A stretch of 64,000 bases of DNA from Ignavibacteria bacterium (GCA_030693705.1 JAUYAB010000075.1:1-64000), one strand, 5' to 3'; positions 7,464 to 16,785 are shown, counted from the stretch's first letter. Translations and numbers: made by a program. Notes: generated from the letters alone by a model not told the origin.

Positions 7464-8825
7464 ATGCCCTACGAATTTGATGAGATACTTGAAACTATAA
7501 AAATGACGGAGATCGAGCATTTCGATATCCGCACCGTAACAATGGGAATTAGCCTGCGTGATTGTGCAGATCGAAACATCTCAATTACTACGCAAAAAAT
7601 TTATGAAAAAATCCTCCGCTACGCCGGAAATCATGTAAAGAACGCGCAAGAAATTGAGAGACGCTACGGAATTTCAATCGCAAATAAAAGGGTTTCCGTA
7701 ACGCCAATCTCTATTATCGGAGATGCTTTCGGACAAGATGAATTTTTAAAAATTGCCGAGACGCTCGATAAAGTTGCTACGGAAATTGGGATTGATTACA
7801 TCGCCGGTTATTCTGCGCTCGTTCAAAAAGGATTTACAAAAGGTGAGTTGGAGCTTATAAAATCAATCCCGAATGCACTCTCGCAAACGCAAAAAGTTTG
7901 TTCAAGCGTTAACGTTGCTTCAACAAAAGCCGGAATAAATATGGATGCCGTAAATTTGATGTCGAATATCATCAAAGAAACGGCGGAAAAAACAAAGGAA
8001 AGAGATTCTGTTGGTTGTGCAAAGCTTGTCGTTTTTTGTAATGCGGTTGAAGATAACCCGTTTGTTGCGGGAGCTTTTCATGGAATTTCGGAACCGGAAG
8101 TTACGCTTAACGTTGGCATTAGCGGACCAGGTGTGGTTTTGGATGCGATCAAGAATGCAGGTGGAATTGATTTTCAAAAGTTATCTGAGTTGATTAAAAA
8201 AACGATGTTTAAAATTACGCGCGCAGGAGAATTGATCGGAAGAAAAGTTGCCGAGAAAAATAATGTTCCATTTGGAATAGTCGATATTTCCTTGGCGCCA
8301 ACTCCGGCGGAAGGCGATAGCATTGCCGATATTTTAATAGCGATGGGTGTTGAAGACGTTGGAGCTCCCGGAACAACTGCTGCGCTGGCGATGCTGAACG
8401 ATGCTGTGAAAAAAGCCGGCTTGATGGCAAGTTCATCTGTAGGCGGAATGAGCGGCGCTTTTATTCCCGTTAGTGAAGATGCCGGAATGATCCGCGCGGT
8501 TGAAAAAGGACATCTATCATTAGAAAAATTAGAAGCGATGACAGCGGTTTGTTCCGTTGGGCTTGATATGGTTGCTGTTCCAGGAAATACTTCCGCAGAA
8601 ACTCTTGCCGGGATTATGGCTGATGAATTTGCGATCGGAATGATAAATGATAAAACTACGGCTGTAAGAATTATTCCCGCGGTTGGTAAAAGCGTTGGCG
8701 ATTATGTTGATTACGGCGGACTTTTGGGAAGAGCGCCAATTATGCCCGTAAGAGAACTTTCCTCCAAGGCATTCGTCTTAAGAGGAGGAAAGATACCTGC
8801 GCCGATTAGAAGTCTAACAAATTAA
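7464..8825 (+). CDS. DUF711/UPF0210 (PFL-like family) protein
   Basis: A 453-aa protein of the UPF0210 family, whose fold resembles pyruvate formate-lyase but whose reaction is not established. Family signatures are [28 protein letters not shown]-like text ([13 protein letters not shown]), [22 protein letters not shown], the run [22 protein letters not shown], and [11 protein letters not shown]. The length is typical. The usual genomic partner, an ACT-domain protein, is at 6408. The hidden link between the two may be regulation by a small ligand; this is inference. Confidence 0.9.
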   Translation: MPYEFDEILETIKMTEIEHFDIRTVTMGISLRDCADRNISITTQKIYEKILRYAGNHVKNAQEIERRYGISIANKRVSVTPISIIGDAFGQDEFLKIAETLDKVATEIGIDYIAGYSALVQKGFTKGELELIKSIPNALSQTQKVCSSVNVASTKAGINMDAVNLMSNIIKETAEKTKERDSVGCAKLVVFCNAVEDNPFVAGAFHGISEPEVTLNVGISGPGVVLDAIKNAGGIDFQKLSELIKKTMFKITRAGELIGRKVAEKNNVPFGIVDISLAPTPAEGDSIADILIAMGVEDVGAPGTTAALAMLNDAVKKAGLMASSSVGGMSGAFIPVSEDAGMIRAVEKGHLSLEKLEAMTAVCSVGLDMVAVPGNTSAETLAGIMADEFAIGMINDKTTAVRIIPAVGKSVGDYVDYGGLLGRAPIMPVRELSSKAFVLRGGKIPAPIRSLTN

Positions 8826-8933
8826 AATTTTAATCACATGATTATTAATTATCGTAGAAAGTTTATATTTTAGATATAAGATAATTCACAGTGCAGTAAC
8901 AAGTTCTAAACCCTAACAAAAAAAGAGGATTCA

Positions 8934-9539
8934 ATGAAAAAAGGTTTACTTATCGGGCTTTCAATTGGAGGTGCACTCTTACTCGGAATTATTCTGTTAA
9001 TTATGTGGGGTGTCCGTTCCTACAACAACCTTGTAACGATGAACGAGGATGTGAACAAAAACTGGAGTCTCGTCGAGAACCAATATCAGAGAAGAATGGA
9101 TCTCATCCCGAATTTAGTGAACACAGTTAAAGGTTACGCTAATTTTGAAAAACAAGTGTTAACCGATGTTACCAATGCCAGAGCAGGCGCAAGTTCAATG
9201 AAAGTTACTCCGGAAGTTTTGAACGACCCACAAGCTTTCCAGAAATTTCAACAGATGCAAGGTCAGTTAAGCGGAGCTCTCTCAAGATTATTAGTCACTG
9301 TTGAAAACTATCCCGAACTAAAAGCAAACGAAAATTTCCTTCAATTACAGGCTCAATTGGAAGGAACAGAAAACCGTATTGCCGTTGAAAGAAGAAAGTT
9401 TAACGAATCGGTTCAGATTTATAATACCACTATTAAAAAATTCCCGACCGCGATTTTTGCAGGAATATTTAATTTCAAAAACAAACAATATTTTGAAGCC
9501 GTCACCGGAGCGGAAAATGCCCCCAAGGTAGAATTTTAA
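8934..9539 (+). CDS. lemA: LemA family protein
   Basis: A 201-aa protein with one N-terminal membrane span (residues 5-27, LLIGLSIGGALLLGIILLIMWG) and a long helical domain containing the family pattern YNNLVTMNEDVNKNWSLVENQYQRR, DLIPNLVNTVKGYA and NFLQLQAQLEGTENRIAVERRKFNESVQ. LemA proteins are envelope proteins of uncertain role. The gene is preceded by a Shine-Dalgarno-like AGAGGA and followed six bases later by a TPM-domain gene, the usual arrangement. The pair is probably one operon. Confidence 0.95.
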   Translation: MKKGLLIGLSIGGALLLGIILLIMWGVRSYNNLVTMNEDVNKNWSLVENQYQRRMDLIPNLVNTVKGYANFEKQVLTDVTNARAGASSMKVTPEVLNDPQAFQKFQQMQGQLSGALSRLLVTVENYPELKANENFLQLQAQLEGTENRIAVERRKFNESVQIYNTTIKKFPTAIFAGIFNFKNKQYFEAVTGAENAPKVEF

Positions 9540-9544
9540 TCCAA

Positions 9545-10276
9545 ATGAAAAAAATACTTTTCATCTTTTTTATTTCTCTTGCCTTTTGCTTTTCAATTAA
9601 AGCTCAGGGCGAACTGCCGACTTTAAAATATCTGGCTACAGATTTGACCAACACACTTTCTGCCGATGATATTTTGAATCTAAACCGGATATTGAGTGCA
9701 TTCGAAGATTCAACTTCAAACCAGGTTGTTTTTCTGATGATCCCAACACTTAACGATTATCCGATTGAAGAATACGCCAACCAGGTTGCACAAAAAAATA
9801 AGATCGGAACGAAAAAAAACGACAACGGAATTCTTTTCCTCGTTGTTAAAAACGATCATAAAATTCGGATTGAAGTCGGTTACGGACTTGAAGGCGCATT
9901 GCCTGACGCAACATGTAATTCAATTATTAGAAATGAAATCCTTCCATTGTTTAAAGAAGATAATTATTCCGCAGGAGTTTTAGCCGGTGTTGGCGCAATT
10001 GTAAAAGCTACAGTTGGCGAATATAAAAATGATTCACCCAAAAGCAGGAATCGAGGGAAATCAATCGGCGGTTGGATAATTCCATTCTTGATAATTATTT
10101 TTTCTTTCTTATTCCGCGGAAGAAGAAGCCGTGGGATTTATCTCGGCACCGGGATGGGGCTTGGCGGCTTTGGAGGTTCAAGCGGTTTTGGCGGTGGTGG
10201 TAGCGGCGGCGGCTTTGGCGGTTTCAGCGGCGGTGGCGGTAGTTTTGGCGGCGGCGGCGCTAGCGGCAGTTGGTAG
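9545..10276 (+). CDS. TPM domain protein (YgcG family) with glycine-rich tail
   Basis: A 243-aa exported membrane protein. It has a signal peptide (residues 1-20), a TPM/psb32 domain in residues about 30-160 (LSADDILNLNRILSAFEDSTSNQVVFLMI and the motif VGYGLEGALPDATCNSII), one membrane span (SIGGWIIPFLIIIFSFLFRG), and a C-terminal tail of about 45 residues rich in Gly, Ser and Phe. Pairing with lemA is widespread and suggests joint work in the envelope. The tail is GC-richer than its surroundings because of GGC/GGT repeats. Confidence 0.92.
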   Translation: MKKILFIFFISLAFCFSIKAQGELPTLKYLATDLTNTLSADDILNLNRILSAFEDSTSNQVVFLMIPTLNDYPIEEYANQVAQKNKIGTKKNDNGILFLVVKNDHKIRIEVGYGLEGALPDATCNSIIRNEILPLFKEDNYSAGVLAGVGAIVKATVGEYKNDSPKSRNRGKSIGGWIIPFLIIIFSFLFRGRRSRGIYLGTGMGLGGFGGSSGFGGGGSGGGFGGFSGGGGSFGGGGASGSW

Positions 10277-10290
10277 CTCATAAAGTTTTG

Positions 10291-10698
10291 ATGGAAGTAT
10301 CAAATAAATTATTAACCGCGATAGAACAATTTAACAACGCTGATTTCTTCTCTGCCCATAGTTCTTTTGAAACAATTTGGAGTAAGTGCAGAACAGGTGA
10401 AAAGGAATTTTTGCATGGTTTAGTCCAACTTTCAGTTGGAATGTTTCATCTTATCTCAGGAAATTTCAAAGGTGCGGTGAGCCAATTGCGTAAATCTGTT
10501 GAAAAACTTGAGAAATTTGCCCATGAATTTTGTGAGATTGATGTTTTTTATGTTGTTTCAAAGTCTAAAAATCTTATTTTTGAAAGAGAAGATTTTCAAA
10601 AAAGTGACGACACTAAGAGTTTACAAAAATTAATTACTCATTTTATTTTTCCTATTAAGTATCAAAAGGAGAACCGATATGGCGATAAAGATAACTGA
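10291..10698 (+). CDS. DUF309 domain protein
   Basis: A 135-aa protein containing the DUF309 helical pattern [55 protein letters not shown], where an H-x-x-x-E-x-x-W core resembles metal-binding helical hairpins. The function is unknown. I prefer the ATG at 10291 to the in-frame TTG at 10270 because the latter overlaps the previous gene and adds seven weak residues. Its 3' end overlaps the ferredoxin gene by 20 bases. Confidence 0.8.
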   Translation: MEVSNKLLTAIEQFNNADFFSAHSSFETIWSKCRTGEKEFLHGLVQLSVGMFHLISGNFKGAVSQLRKSVEKLEKFAHEFCEIDVFYVVSKSKNLIFEREDFQKSDDTKSLQKLITHFIFPIKYQKENRYGDKDN

Positions 10699-11011
10699 AG
10701 AATGTATCAACTGCGGCGCATGCGAGCCGGAATGTCCAAACACCGCAATTTACGAAGGCGGCGCAAACTGGAAGTTGGGCGACCAATCTTTTGGCGAAGG
10801 AGACGCTTCACCGGATGGAAACAGCGGTTTCTTTTCAAACGATTTCTTTTACATTGTTCCTGATAAATGTACCGAATGCAAAGGCTTCCACGATGAACCG
10901 CAATGTGCTGCCGTTTGTCCGGTTGACTGCTGCGTACCTGACACCGACCGTGTTGAAGACGAAGCTGTCTTGTTAGCCCGTAAAGAAAAATTAGATCAAC
11001 TGGGAAGATAA
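10679..11011 (+). CDS. 4Fe-4S dicluster ferredoxin (YfhL-like)
   Basis: A 110-aa soluble electron carrier. The first cluster motif is [12 protein letters not shown] (residues 9-20) and the second is [18 protein letters not shown] (around residue 64), with the longer spacing CxxC-x8-C-x3-C seen in Chromatium vinosum/YfhL-type ferredoxins. It starts at an ATG preceded by AAGGAG, a good ribosome-binding site, and overlaps the end of the DUF309 gene. A terminator follows at 11031. Confidence 0.93.
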   Translation: MAIKITEECINCGACEPECPNTAIYEGGANWKLGDQSFGEGDASPDGNSGFFSNDFFYIVPDKCTECKGFHDEPQCAAVCPVDCCVPDTDRVEDEAVLLARKEKLDQLGR

Positions 11012-11030
11012 TCCCGGTTCAAAAATTAAT

Positions 11031-11050
11031 GGGCGCCTCTGGCGCCCTTT
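11031..11050 (+). terminator. Rho-independent terminator after the ferredoxin gene
   Basis: Perfect 7-bp GC stem GGGCGCC/GGCGCCC (11031-11037 and 11041-11047) with a TCT loop, followed by TTTCT. It lies 20 bases after the ferredoxin stop. Confidence 0.75.
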
Positions 11051-11074
11051 CTATTCCTCTATCTCTTACTTATT

Positions 11075-11569
11075 ATGAAAACAACTAAACGCAACAGACC
11101 GTCTTGGGATAATTATTTTTTAAAAGTTGCCATGTTGGTTTCCGAAAGATCGACTTGTCCAAGAATGCACTGCGGATGTGTTCTTGTAAAAGACAGACAA
11201 ATTCTTTCAACAGGTTACAATGGTTCAATTCCCGGTGATGATCATTGTGATGACGCAGGTTGTTTAGTGGTTGATGATCATTGTGTACGTACGATCCATG
11301 CCGAGATGAACGCTATTCTTCAATGCTCTTCTCACGGGGTAAACACAAAAGGAGCTACAGCATACATTACCAATATGCCATGTACAAATTGTTCCAAAGC
11401 TTTAATAGCGGCTGGAATAAAAGAAGTGTTTATTTTCTCCGATTATCACGATACCCTTGCAGAGAAATTCTTTGCCATAGCAAAAATTCCAATTAACAGA
11501 GTTGCAATGCCGGAAACAGAAATAGAATACGACCTTGCAAATTATACTTCAGCAAAGAAAAAGAAATAG
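11075..11569 (+). CDS. dCMP deaminase (ComE-type deoxycytidylate deaminase)
   Basis: A 164-aa zinc-dependent enzyme that would convert dCMP to dUMP for thymidylate synthesis. The catalytic HAE motif is in RTIHAEMNAIL (about residue 74) and the PCxxC zinc site is in NMPCTNCSKAL. An extra Cys/His-rich insertion, DDHCDDAGCLVVDDHC, is typical of the dCMP deaminase subgroup and binds a second zinc. The gene stands alone between a terminator and a convergent gene. Confidence 0.93.
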   Translation: MKTTKRNRPSWDNYFLKVAMLVSERSTCPRMHCGCVLVKDRQILSTGYNGSIPGDDHCDDAGCLVVDDHCVRTIHAEMNAILQCSSHGVNTKGATAYITNMPCTNCSKALIAAGIKEVFIFSDYHDTLAEKFFAIAKIPINRVAMPETEIEYDLANYTSAKKKK

Positions 11570-11642
11570 TAGGCAGTTTCTCTCATTCCGCAAGAGGTGA
11601 TATTCGATTCAGTGTTTACTAAATCTATAAACTCATCGCGTG

Positions 11643-11752
11643 ATTGGATGGATGAATGTTTGAATGAAAATTGTCAAATCCTTCTAAATTGAAATTTGTT
11701 CCATTCAACCATGCGATCATTCATCCACGCAAGAGCATCCAATTTCAATTCT
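11643..11752. repeat. Imperfect inverted repeat between convergent genes
   Basis: The left arm TTGGATGGATGAATG (from about 11644) is complemented by CATTCATCCA...GCATCCAA (11718-11743) with a short insertion in the right arm. Simple ATGAATG-type repetition is also present. It could fold as a long weak hairpin between the convergent dCMP deaminase and Sel1 genes. No other content is recognised in this gap. Confidence 0.4.
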
Positions 11753-11796
11753 CATTCGTTAAACTTTGTAGTTGCTGAACGTAAGAGATATCGTGT

Positions 11797-13341
11797 TTAT
11801 TCCGTAAGAATAAATCTCGGATCATTCGGTCGCAGATTATCATAAATTCTTTTTAAAGCAGAAAATGCGTTTTGACTTCCGCGAAATGCGGCTCTTCGAT
11901 AATAGGTTACTCCTTTAGCCATATCTTTTTTTACCAAAATCCCTTTGGAATAACAAATACCAAGAGCCGTTTGTGCAAGGATTGAACCTTTGTTTTCGCC
12001 GGTAATAAAAGTTTGAAAAACTTCGCTTTTGCTAAAAATAAAATCATCATTTAGTAATTGAAGCAAACGTAATCGTACTTCAGCTTCTTTACTTCCTAGG
12101 CGGGAGGCTTGCTGCCAAAGTTCAACTCCACCGGTAATATTTTTATCCGCAATGATTCCTCCGACATTCCAATTGCCAAGTTCAATCAGAGCCGGCAAGT
12201 AATTTTTCTTTGCCGCTTCCTGTAGGAATTTCAGCGCATCATTTGGAGTTATTTGATTATCGAACTGCTGCGCGATTAGACTGCTCCAAACAAATTCAGC
12301 TTCCGGGTTTCCTTTTTCAACTTCTCTTTTTAGATGAGTGAAAAAATTCGGAGTTTTGAGCAAATCAAATAATAACCGGGCAGCTTTATAAGATTCAAGC
12401 CGAACGGCGCGGCAATAATAACTTGCCGCAGTAATGGAATTCTTTTTAACTGAAATTCCTTTTTCGTAATACCTGCCCAATAAAGCCAGCGCTTCAGGGT
12501 TTCCCCAATCAGCTTCCTCCGTCATTTTACTAATCAAAGTGGAGTCGGTTTGAACGGTAGTAGTTAATGTTTTTTCATTATCAAAATTTTCTTTTTCGTG
12601 AACCGCATCAAAGAGGAGCGTTGAATCATTGATGGCTGCGGCTGAATCGGCTGTAAAATCAAGGAAGGAAAGTGCATAAGATTTCTTTTTATCTGCTGCT
12701 TTTTCCTTTTCTCTTTGCTTAAAAAAAACTGCAACATAATTTGAATCGACCTCGGCTGGATTCCGTTTTTTCAATTCCTTCAAAAGGTCTTTAGCTTGCT
12801 CTACATTTTGATTGGCAGCTCGCTTTATGAAATAAGAAGCGATGGATAAATCTCTCTGAACGACCAAATTTTCCGTAAAAAATAATCCGACGACATAATT
12901 ACCAAGTGGAAAATCTTCCTTAGCGGCAGCATAAAAATTATCAAACGCTTTGTATGGATTCCATTCGGTGCCCCATCCGTTGTTTTGAAAAATTCCAAGA
13001 TTGTATAACGCAACGGGAAGTTTTTTCTCCGCAGCTTTTTCAATCCAATTGAAGCTTTGTACAGTATCGGCATCAAATCCGTGCCCAACTAAATAACGTA
13101 CACCAATTTCATGCGCAGCTTGAGCATCTCCGGTGTTGGCTTTCCGTATCAGCATAAAATTTTCGTAAAGCTGATAAGAAACATCTGATTGATAAAAAAG
13201 AGTAAACGGCATGCGAAATGTTTGATTCGGTTTTATTGCTAAACTTTTTGTTGAATCTTGTGCGAAAGCGTGCGCAGCGAATAACCCTAATATAAAAACG
13301 AGGAGAAGTTTTATTGGTGGTTTCAGTAGTATTTCTTTCAA
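11797..13341 (-). CDS. Exported Sel1-like repeat protein
   Basis: A 514-aa protein with a signal peptide (residues 9-27, LLLVFILGLFAAHAFAQ). At least six Sel1-like repeats of about 36 residues follow, for example AHEIGVRYLVGHGFDADTVQSFNWIEKAAEKK, LGRYYEKGISVKKNSITAASYYCRAV and LGICYSKGILVKKDMAKGVTYYRRAAFRGS. They are split into an N-terminal set (about 75-190) and a C-terminal set (about 280-500) by a low-complexity linker. Such repeats serve protein-protein contact, likely in the periplasm here. The partner is unknown. It is divergent from the metallo-hydrolase gene, and the 67-base gap must hold both promoters. Confidence 0.85.
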   Translation of the reverse strand: MKEILLKPPIKLLLVFILGLFAAHAFAQDSTKSLAIKPNQTFRMPFTLFYQSDVSYQLYENFMLIRKANTGDAQAAHEIGVRYLVGHGFDADTVQSFNWIEKAAEKKLPVALYNLGIFQNNGWGTEWNPYKAFDNFYAAAKEDFPLGNYVVGLFFTENLVVQRDLSIASYFIKRAANQNVEQAKDLLKELKKRNPAEVDSNYVAVFFKQREKEKAADKKKSYALSFLDFTADSAAAINDSTLLFDAVHEKENFDNEKTLTTTVQTDSTLISKMTEEADWGNPEALALLGRYYEKGISVKKNSITAASYYCRAVRLESYKAARLLFDLLKTPNFFTHLKREVEKGNPEAEFVWSSLIAQQFDNQITPNDALKFLQEAAKKNYLPALIELGNWNVGGIIADKNITGGVELWQQASRLGSKEAEVRLRLLQLLNDDFIFSKSEVFQTFITGENKGSILAQTALGICYSKGILVKKDMAKGVTYYRRAAFRGSQNAFSALKRIYDNLRPNDPRFILTE

Positions 13342-13408
13342 ATTAAATGTGAATCTTTTTCTTTAAAATAAACTTCTTTAACTTTGTTCCAAAGGATAAA
13401 AAACGTAT

Positions 13409-14257
13409 ATGAAAATTGGAAAATATAGTGTCCATTCACTTTTGTCGGGTGGATTTAAGTTAGATGGCGGAGCTATGTTCGGAATAATTCCGAAACCGCT
13501 TTGGAACAAGTCTAATCCGGCAGATCAATTGAATAGAATTTCTTTGGTAACGAGAAATCTTTTGTTGGTTTCAGATTCCCGGAAAATTTTAATCGATACC
13601 GGAATGGGAAATAAATGGAATGACAAAGCAAAAGAAATTTATGAGATCGATTTTTCGCAGCATTCGCTTGAACATTCTTTAAAAGAATTGGGAATTGAAC
13701 CTTCTGAAATTACCGATGTTTTACTCACACATCTTCACTTCGATCATACAGGAGGATCGACAAAAGAAGAGAACGGAAAACTCATCCCGGCTTTTCCGAA
13801 CGCAAAATATTTTGTAGCAAAAGAAAATTATGAATGGGGTATGAAAGCGACAGACCGCGATAAAGGAAGTTATTTAAAAGAAAATTTTCAAGTTCTTTTT
13901 GAAAATGGAGTTCTTCATTTTTTTGATATGAAAGAAAATTTCTTTGATGATGAAATTGAGTTGCTTTCTGTAAACGGACATACGATCGGACAGCGGCTTT
14001 TCAAAATATTTGACTCGTCTAATACGCTGTTGTATTGCGGCGATCTGTTCCCGACGAGTTCGCACATTCCATTGCCATACATAATGGGATATGATTTGCA
14101 GCCTTTAATTACGCTTTCCGAAAAGAAAGAAATTCTTCCCATAGCTGTAGAAGAAAATTGGAAATTAGTTTTTGAGCACGATCCGTTTTATGCCGCCGCA
14201 ACTGTTGCAAAAAGTGAAAAAGGATTTTCCGTAAGAGAAAGGTTTGAAACATTGTGA
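13409..14257 (+). CDS. MBL-fold metallo-hydrolase
   Basis: A 282-aa metallo-beta-lactamase-fold hydrolase. The dinuclear-metal motif HxHxDH is seen in LLTHLHFDHTGG (about residue 115), further ligands are the His of VNGHTIGQ and the Asp of LYCGDLFPTS, and the last His is in FEHDPFYAAA. Family members include lactonases, phosphodiesterases and thioesterases; the substrate is not evident. Its stop overlaps the GTG start of the Rieske gene, so the two are coupled. Confidence 0.9.
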   Translation: MKIGKYSVHSLLSGGFKLDGGAMFGIIPKPLWNKSNPADQLNRISLVTRNLLLVSDSRKILIDTGMGNKWNDKAKEIYEIDFSQHSLEHSLKELGIEPSEITDVLLTHLHFDHTGGSTKEENGKLIPAFPNAKYFVAKENYEWGMKATDRDKGSYLKENFQVLFENGVLHFFDMKENFFDDEIELLSVNGHTIGQRLFKIFDSSNTLLYCGDLFPTSSHIPLPYIMGYDLQPLITLSEKKEILPIAVEENWKLVFEHDPFYAAATVAKSEKGFSVRERFETL

Positions 14258-14589
14258 GTGAATTAGAAGGATTTACTAAAATTTGTTCGACAGGAGATGT
14301 GAAAGAAAATCAAGGAAAAAAGTTCATTGTCGGCTCGGAAGAAATTGCGCTCTTCAAAGTTAAAGGAAAATTTTACGCCCTTTCGAATGTTTGTCCTCAT
14401 CAGCATACGTCAATAATTTATGATGGATTTCTTGATGCCGGGTATGTTTTTTGTCCCGCGCACGGATGGCAGTTCAATCTTGAAACCGGCAATCAGCCCG
14501 ACGGAAGAAGCGGATTATCAACTTATGAAATAAAAATTGAAGTTGATGAAGTTTGGGTTAAAGCGATAAATAAAGAATTAAAATGGTAA
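14254..14589 (+). CDS. Rieske [2Fe-2S] ferredoxin
   Basis: A 111-aa soluble Rieske protein. The cluster motifs CxH and CxxH are CPHQH and CPAHGW, separated by 17 residues (YDGFLDAGYVF between). It resembles small electron carriers such as NirD-type or dioxygenase ferredoxins, and no membrane anchor is present. It begins with GTG inside the stop region of the metallo-hydrolase gene, suggesting a joint function, possibly electron supply. No oxygenase is nearby. Confidence 0.93.
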   Translation: MSELEGFTKICSTGDVKENQGKKFIVGSEEIALFKVKGKFYALSNVCPHQHTSIIYDGFLDAGYVFCPAHGWQFNLETGNQPDGRSGLSTYEIKIEVDEVWVKAINKELKW

Positions 14590-14634
14590 AGCTGAAAACT
14601 TTTACTAATTCACCTTACGCAGAAGCCGGCATTG

Positions 14635-14770
14635 CATTGCCACGACTTTTAAGTCGTGGAATAGATGGAAGCCCAAGCTCTTGGCTTTAGCCAAAAACGG
14701 ACTGCTTTTTGTGGCTAAAGCCGATATTGGTTTTAGCTATTATACCACGACCTGAAGGTCGTGGCAATTC
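14635..14770. repeat. REPIN-like element: two inverted REP hairpins
   Basis: Two hairpins in inverted orientation bound this element. The left one (14640-14659) is CCACGACTTTTAAGTCGTGG and the right one (14744-14763) is CCACGACCTGAAGGTCGTGG, both flanked by ATTGC/GCAAT. Between them are two inverted copies of GGCTTTAGCCA or its complement (14681-14692 and 14712-14721). The pattern of palindrome plus an inward conserved segment, doubled head to head, is that of REP doublets mobilised by REP-associated tyrosine transposases (RAYTs). No RAYT gene is in this window. Confidence 0.75.
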
Positions 14771-14810
14771 AAATAGTGATTTAATGTAAGGCAAATTATT
14801 TATAAAGAAC

Positions 14811-15755
14811 ATGCAGTTAACTAACGACATTGTTAAAAATATCTCGGCTTCACTCGGCTTTAATCTGATTGGCTTTTCACACTTTGTTCAATTAGAAGAA
14901 GAAGTTGAACAGTTAGACAAGTGGCTGCAAAAAGGTTACAGCGCCGGAATGAAATACATAGAAAGAAATTTTGAAAAGCGAAAAGATGTACGATTAATTC
15001 TACCTGAAGCCAAAAGCATTATTTCTTTGGGAATGAATTATTACACCGGACATCAACATTCAAATGCTGAAGATTTTGGAAAAGTTTCCCGTTATGCCTG
15101 GGGCAAAGATTATCATTTGATTATTTGGGAGAAACTTGATCTTCTGATTCAAAAGTTAAAAGAAATTGATCCTACATTTGAAGCTAAAACGTATATTGAC
15201 ACAGGACCGGTGATGGATAAAGCCTGGGCAGTGCGTTCGGGAATCGGCTGGCTTGGAAAACATTCAAATGTGATCAACAGAGAAAAGGGCAGTTGGTTTT
15301 TTATTGCCACGGTAATTACGAATTACGAATTTGCCGTTTCGCATAAAGTTGCGGATCTTTGCGGAAGCTGTACCGCTTGCATTGATGCGTGTCCGACGAA
15401 CGCTATTGTTCAAGATTATGTTGTTGATGCAAACAAATGTATCTCGTATTTAACCATTGAAAATAAAGGAGAGATTGATAAAAGTCTTTCCGGCAAATTT
15501 GAGAAATGGATTTTTGGCTGCGATATATGTCAGGATGTTTGTCCATGGAATAAAAAGTTTTCTATGGAAACGAATGAAAAGGAATTTCATCCGAAAGAGG
15601 GGAATAAAGAAATTGCTCTTGCAACGGTTGAAAATATGAGTGAGGAATTATTTAAAGAAAAATTTGCGGAAAGTCCTATTTTAAGAACCAAATTAAAAGG
15701 ATTAAAACGTAACGCAGAATTTTTACTGAAGAAGAAAAATGAATCTTCTTCTTAA
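14811..15755 (+). CDS. queG: Epoxyqueuosine reductase QueG
   Basis: Cobalamin- and Fe-S-dependent enzyme that reduces epoxyqueuosine to queuosine in tRNA. The 314-aa length is usual. Two [4Fe-4S] motifs are visible at CGSCTACIDACPTNAI and CDICQDVCPW. The N-terminal part holds the conserved runs KYIERNFEKR, YAWGKDYH, YIDTGPVMDKAWA and GIGWLGKHSN. It is transcribed singly between a REPIN-like element and trxB. Confidence 0.95.
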   Translation: MQLTNDIVKNISASLGFNLIGFSHFVQLEEEVEQLDKWLQKGYSAGMKYIERNFEKRKDVRLILPEAKSIISLGMNYYTGHQHSNAEDFGKVSRYAWGKDYHLIIWEKLDLLIQKLKEIDPTFEAKTYIDTGPVMDKAWAVRSGIGWLGKHSNVINREKGSWFFIATVITNYEFAVSHKVADLCGSCTACIDACPTNAIVQDYVVDANKCISYLTIENKGEIDKSLSGKFEKWIFGCDICQDVCPWNKKFSMETNEKEFHPKEGNKEIALATVENMSEELFKEKFAESPILRTKLKGLKRNAEFLLKKKNESSS

Positions 15756-15800
15756 ATGTGTAATCAAACGATAAAGAAAAAATAAATTGGAGAAAATTTA

Positions 15801-16745
15801 ATGGAAAATAATCATCATAAAGTAATTATCATCGGCTCTGGTCCTGCCGGACTAACAGCCGCTTTATATACAGCAAGAGCAAATATGAGTCCGCTTGTAC
15901 TCGAAGGAATGCAGCCCGGCGGACAATTAACCATAACTACCGAAGTAGAAAACTATCCCGGATTTGAACATGGCATTCAAGGTCCGGAACTTATGGATAT
16001 TATGCGGAAACAGGCCATCCGTGTTGGTGCTGATTGTCAATTTAAAGAAGCAACATCGGTTGATTTTTCAAAACGTCCATTCACAGTAAAATCTTACGAA
16101 GAAGTTTTTACTGCTGATTCGGTAATTATTGCAACCGGCGCTTCGGCTAAATTACTCGGCATTCCGAGCGAAGGAAATTATATGGGACACGGAGTTTCTG
16201 CCTGCGCAACGTGTGACGGATTTTTCTTCAAAAATCAAAAAGTGTTAATTGTTGGCGGAGGAGATACCGCGATGGAAGAAGCAAATTACTTAACACATCA
16301 CGCTTCGGAGGTTGTGTTGATCCATCGCCGTGAAGCATTTAGGTCATCTAAAATTATGTCCGAGAGAACCGAGAAAAATCCTAAAATTTCTATGATGCTT
16401 AATAAAGTTGTTAAAGAAGTTATCGGAACTGAAGAAGGTGGAAGAAAACAAATGACCGGAGTTTTACTCGAAGATACGGTTACAAAAGAAGTAACCGAAG
16501 TAAAAGCTGATGGTTTGTTCATCGCCATTGGGCACCAGCCAAATACAAAATTGTTTAAAGGTGTTTTGGATATGGATGAAGTCGGTTATCTGAAAGTAAC
16601 ACCGGGTTCAACTTATACAAATGTACCGGGAGTTTTTGCTGCCGGTGATGTTGCTGATAAAACTTACCGCCAGGCAATAACCGCTGCCGGTTCCGGTTGC
16701 ATGGCTGCTATTGATGCAGAACGTTGGTTAGAAGCGCAAGAGTAG
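15801..16745 (+). CDS. trxB: Thioredoxin-disulfide reductase
   Basis: FAD/NADPH enzyme that reduces thioredoxin in the cytoplasm. The 314-aa length is normal. The FAD-binding GSGPAGLTAALYTARA is at residues 12-27, the redox-active CATC motif lies in VSACATCDGFFF, the NADPH-binding GGGDTAMEEA follows, and the C-terminal FAD motif is FAAGDVADKTYRQAITAAGSG. The ATG at 15801 follows a GGAGAA ribosome-binding site. A strong terminator follows at 16786. Confidence 0.97.
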   Translation: MENNHHKVIIIGSGPAGLTAALYTARANMSPLVLEGMQPGGQLTITTEVENYPGFEHGIQGPELMDIMRKQAIRVGADCQFKEATSVDFSKRPFTVKSYEEVFTADSVIIATGASAKLLGIPSEGNYMGHGVSACATCDGFFFKNQKVLIVGGGDTAMEEANYLTHHASEVVLIHRREAFRSSKIMSERTEKNPKISMMLNKVVKEVIGTEEGGRKQMTGVLLEDTVTKEVTEVKADGLFIAIGHQPNTKLFKGVLDMDEVGYLKVTPGSTYTNVPGVFAAGDVADKTYRQAITAAGSGCMAAIDAERWLEAQE

Positions 16746-16785
16746 TAGTCAGTTGTCAGTCCGCCGCGGTGGATCAGTATTCAGT

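Noticed and set aside
7464-8825. Pyruvate formate-lyase
   Set aside because: The family is only fold-related; the glycyl-radical motif and the usual length of about 750 aa are missing.
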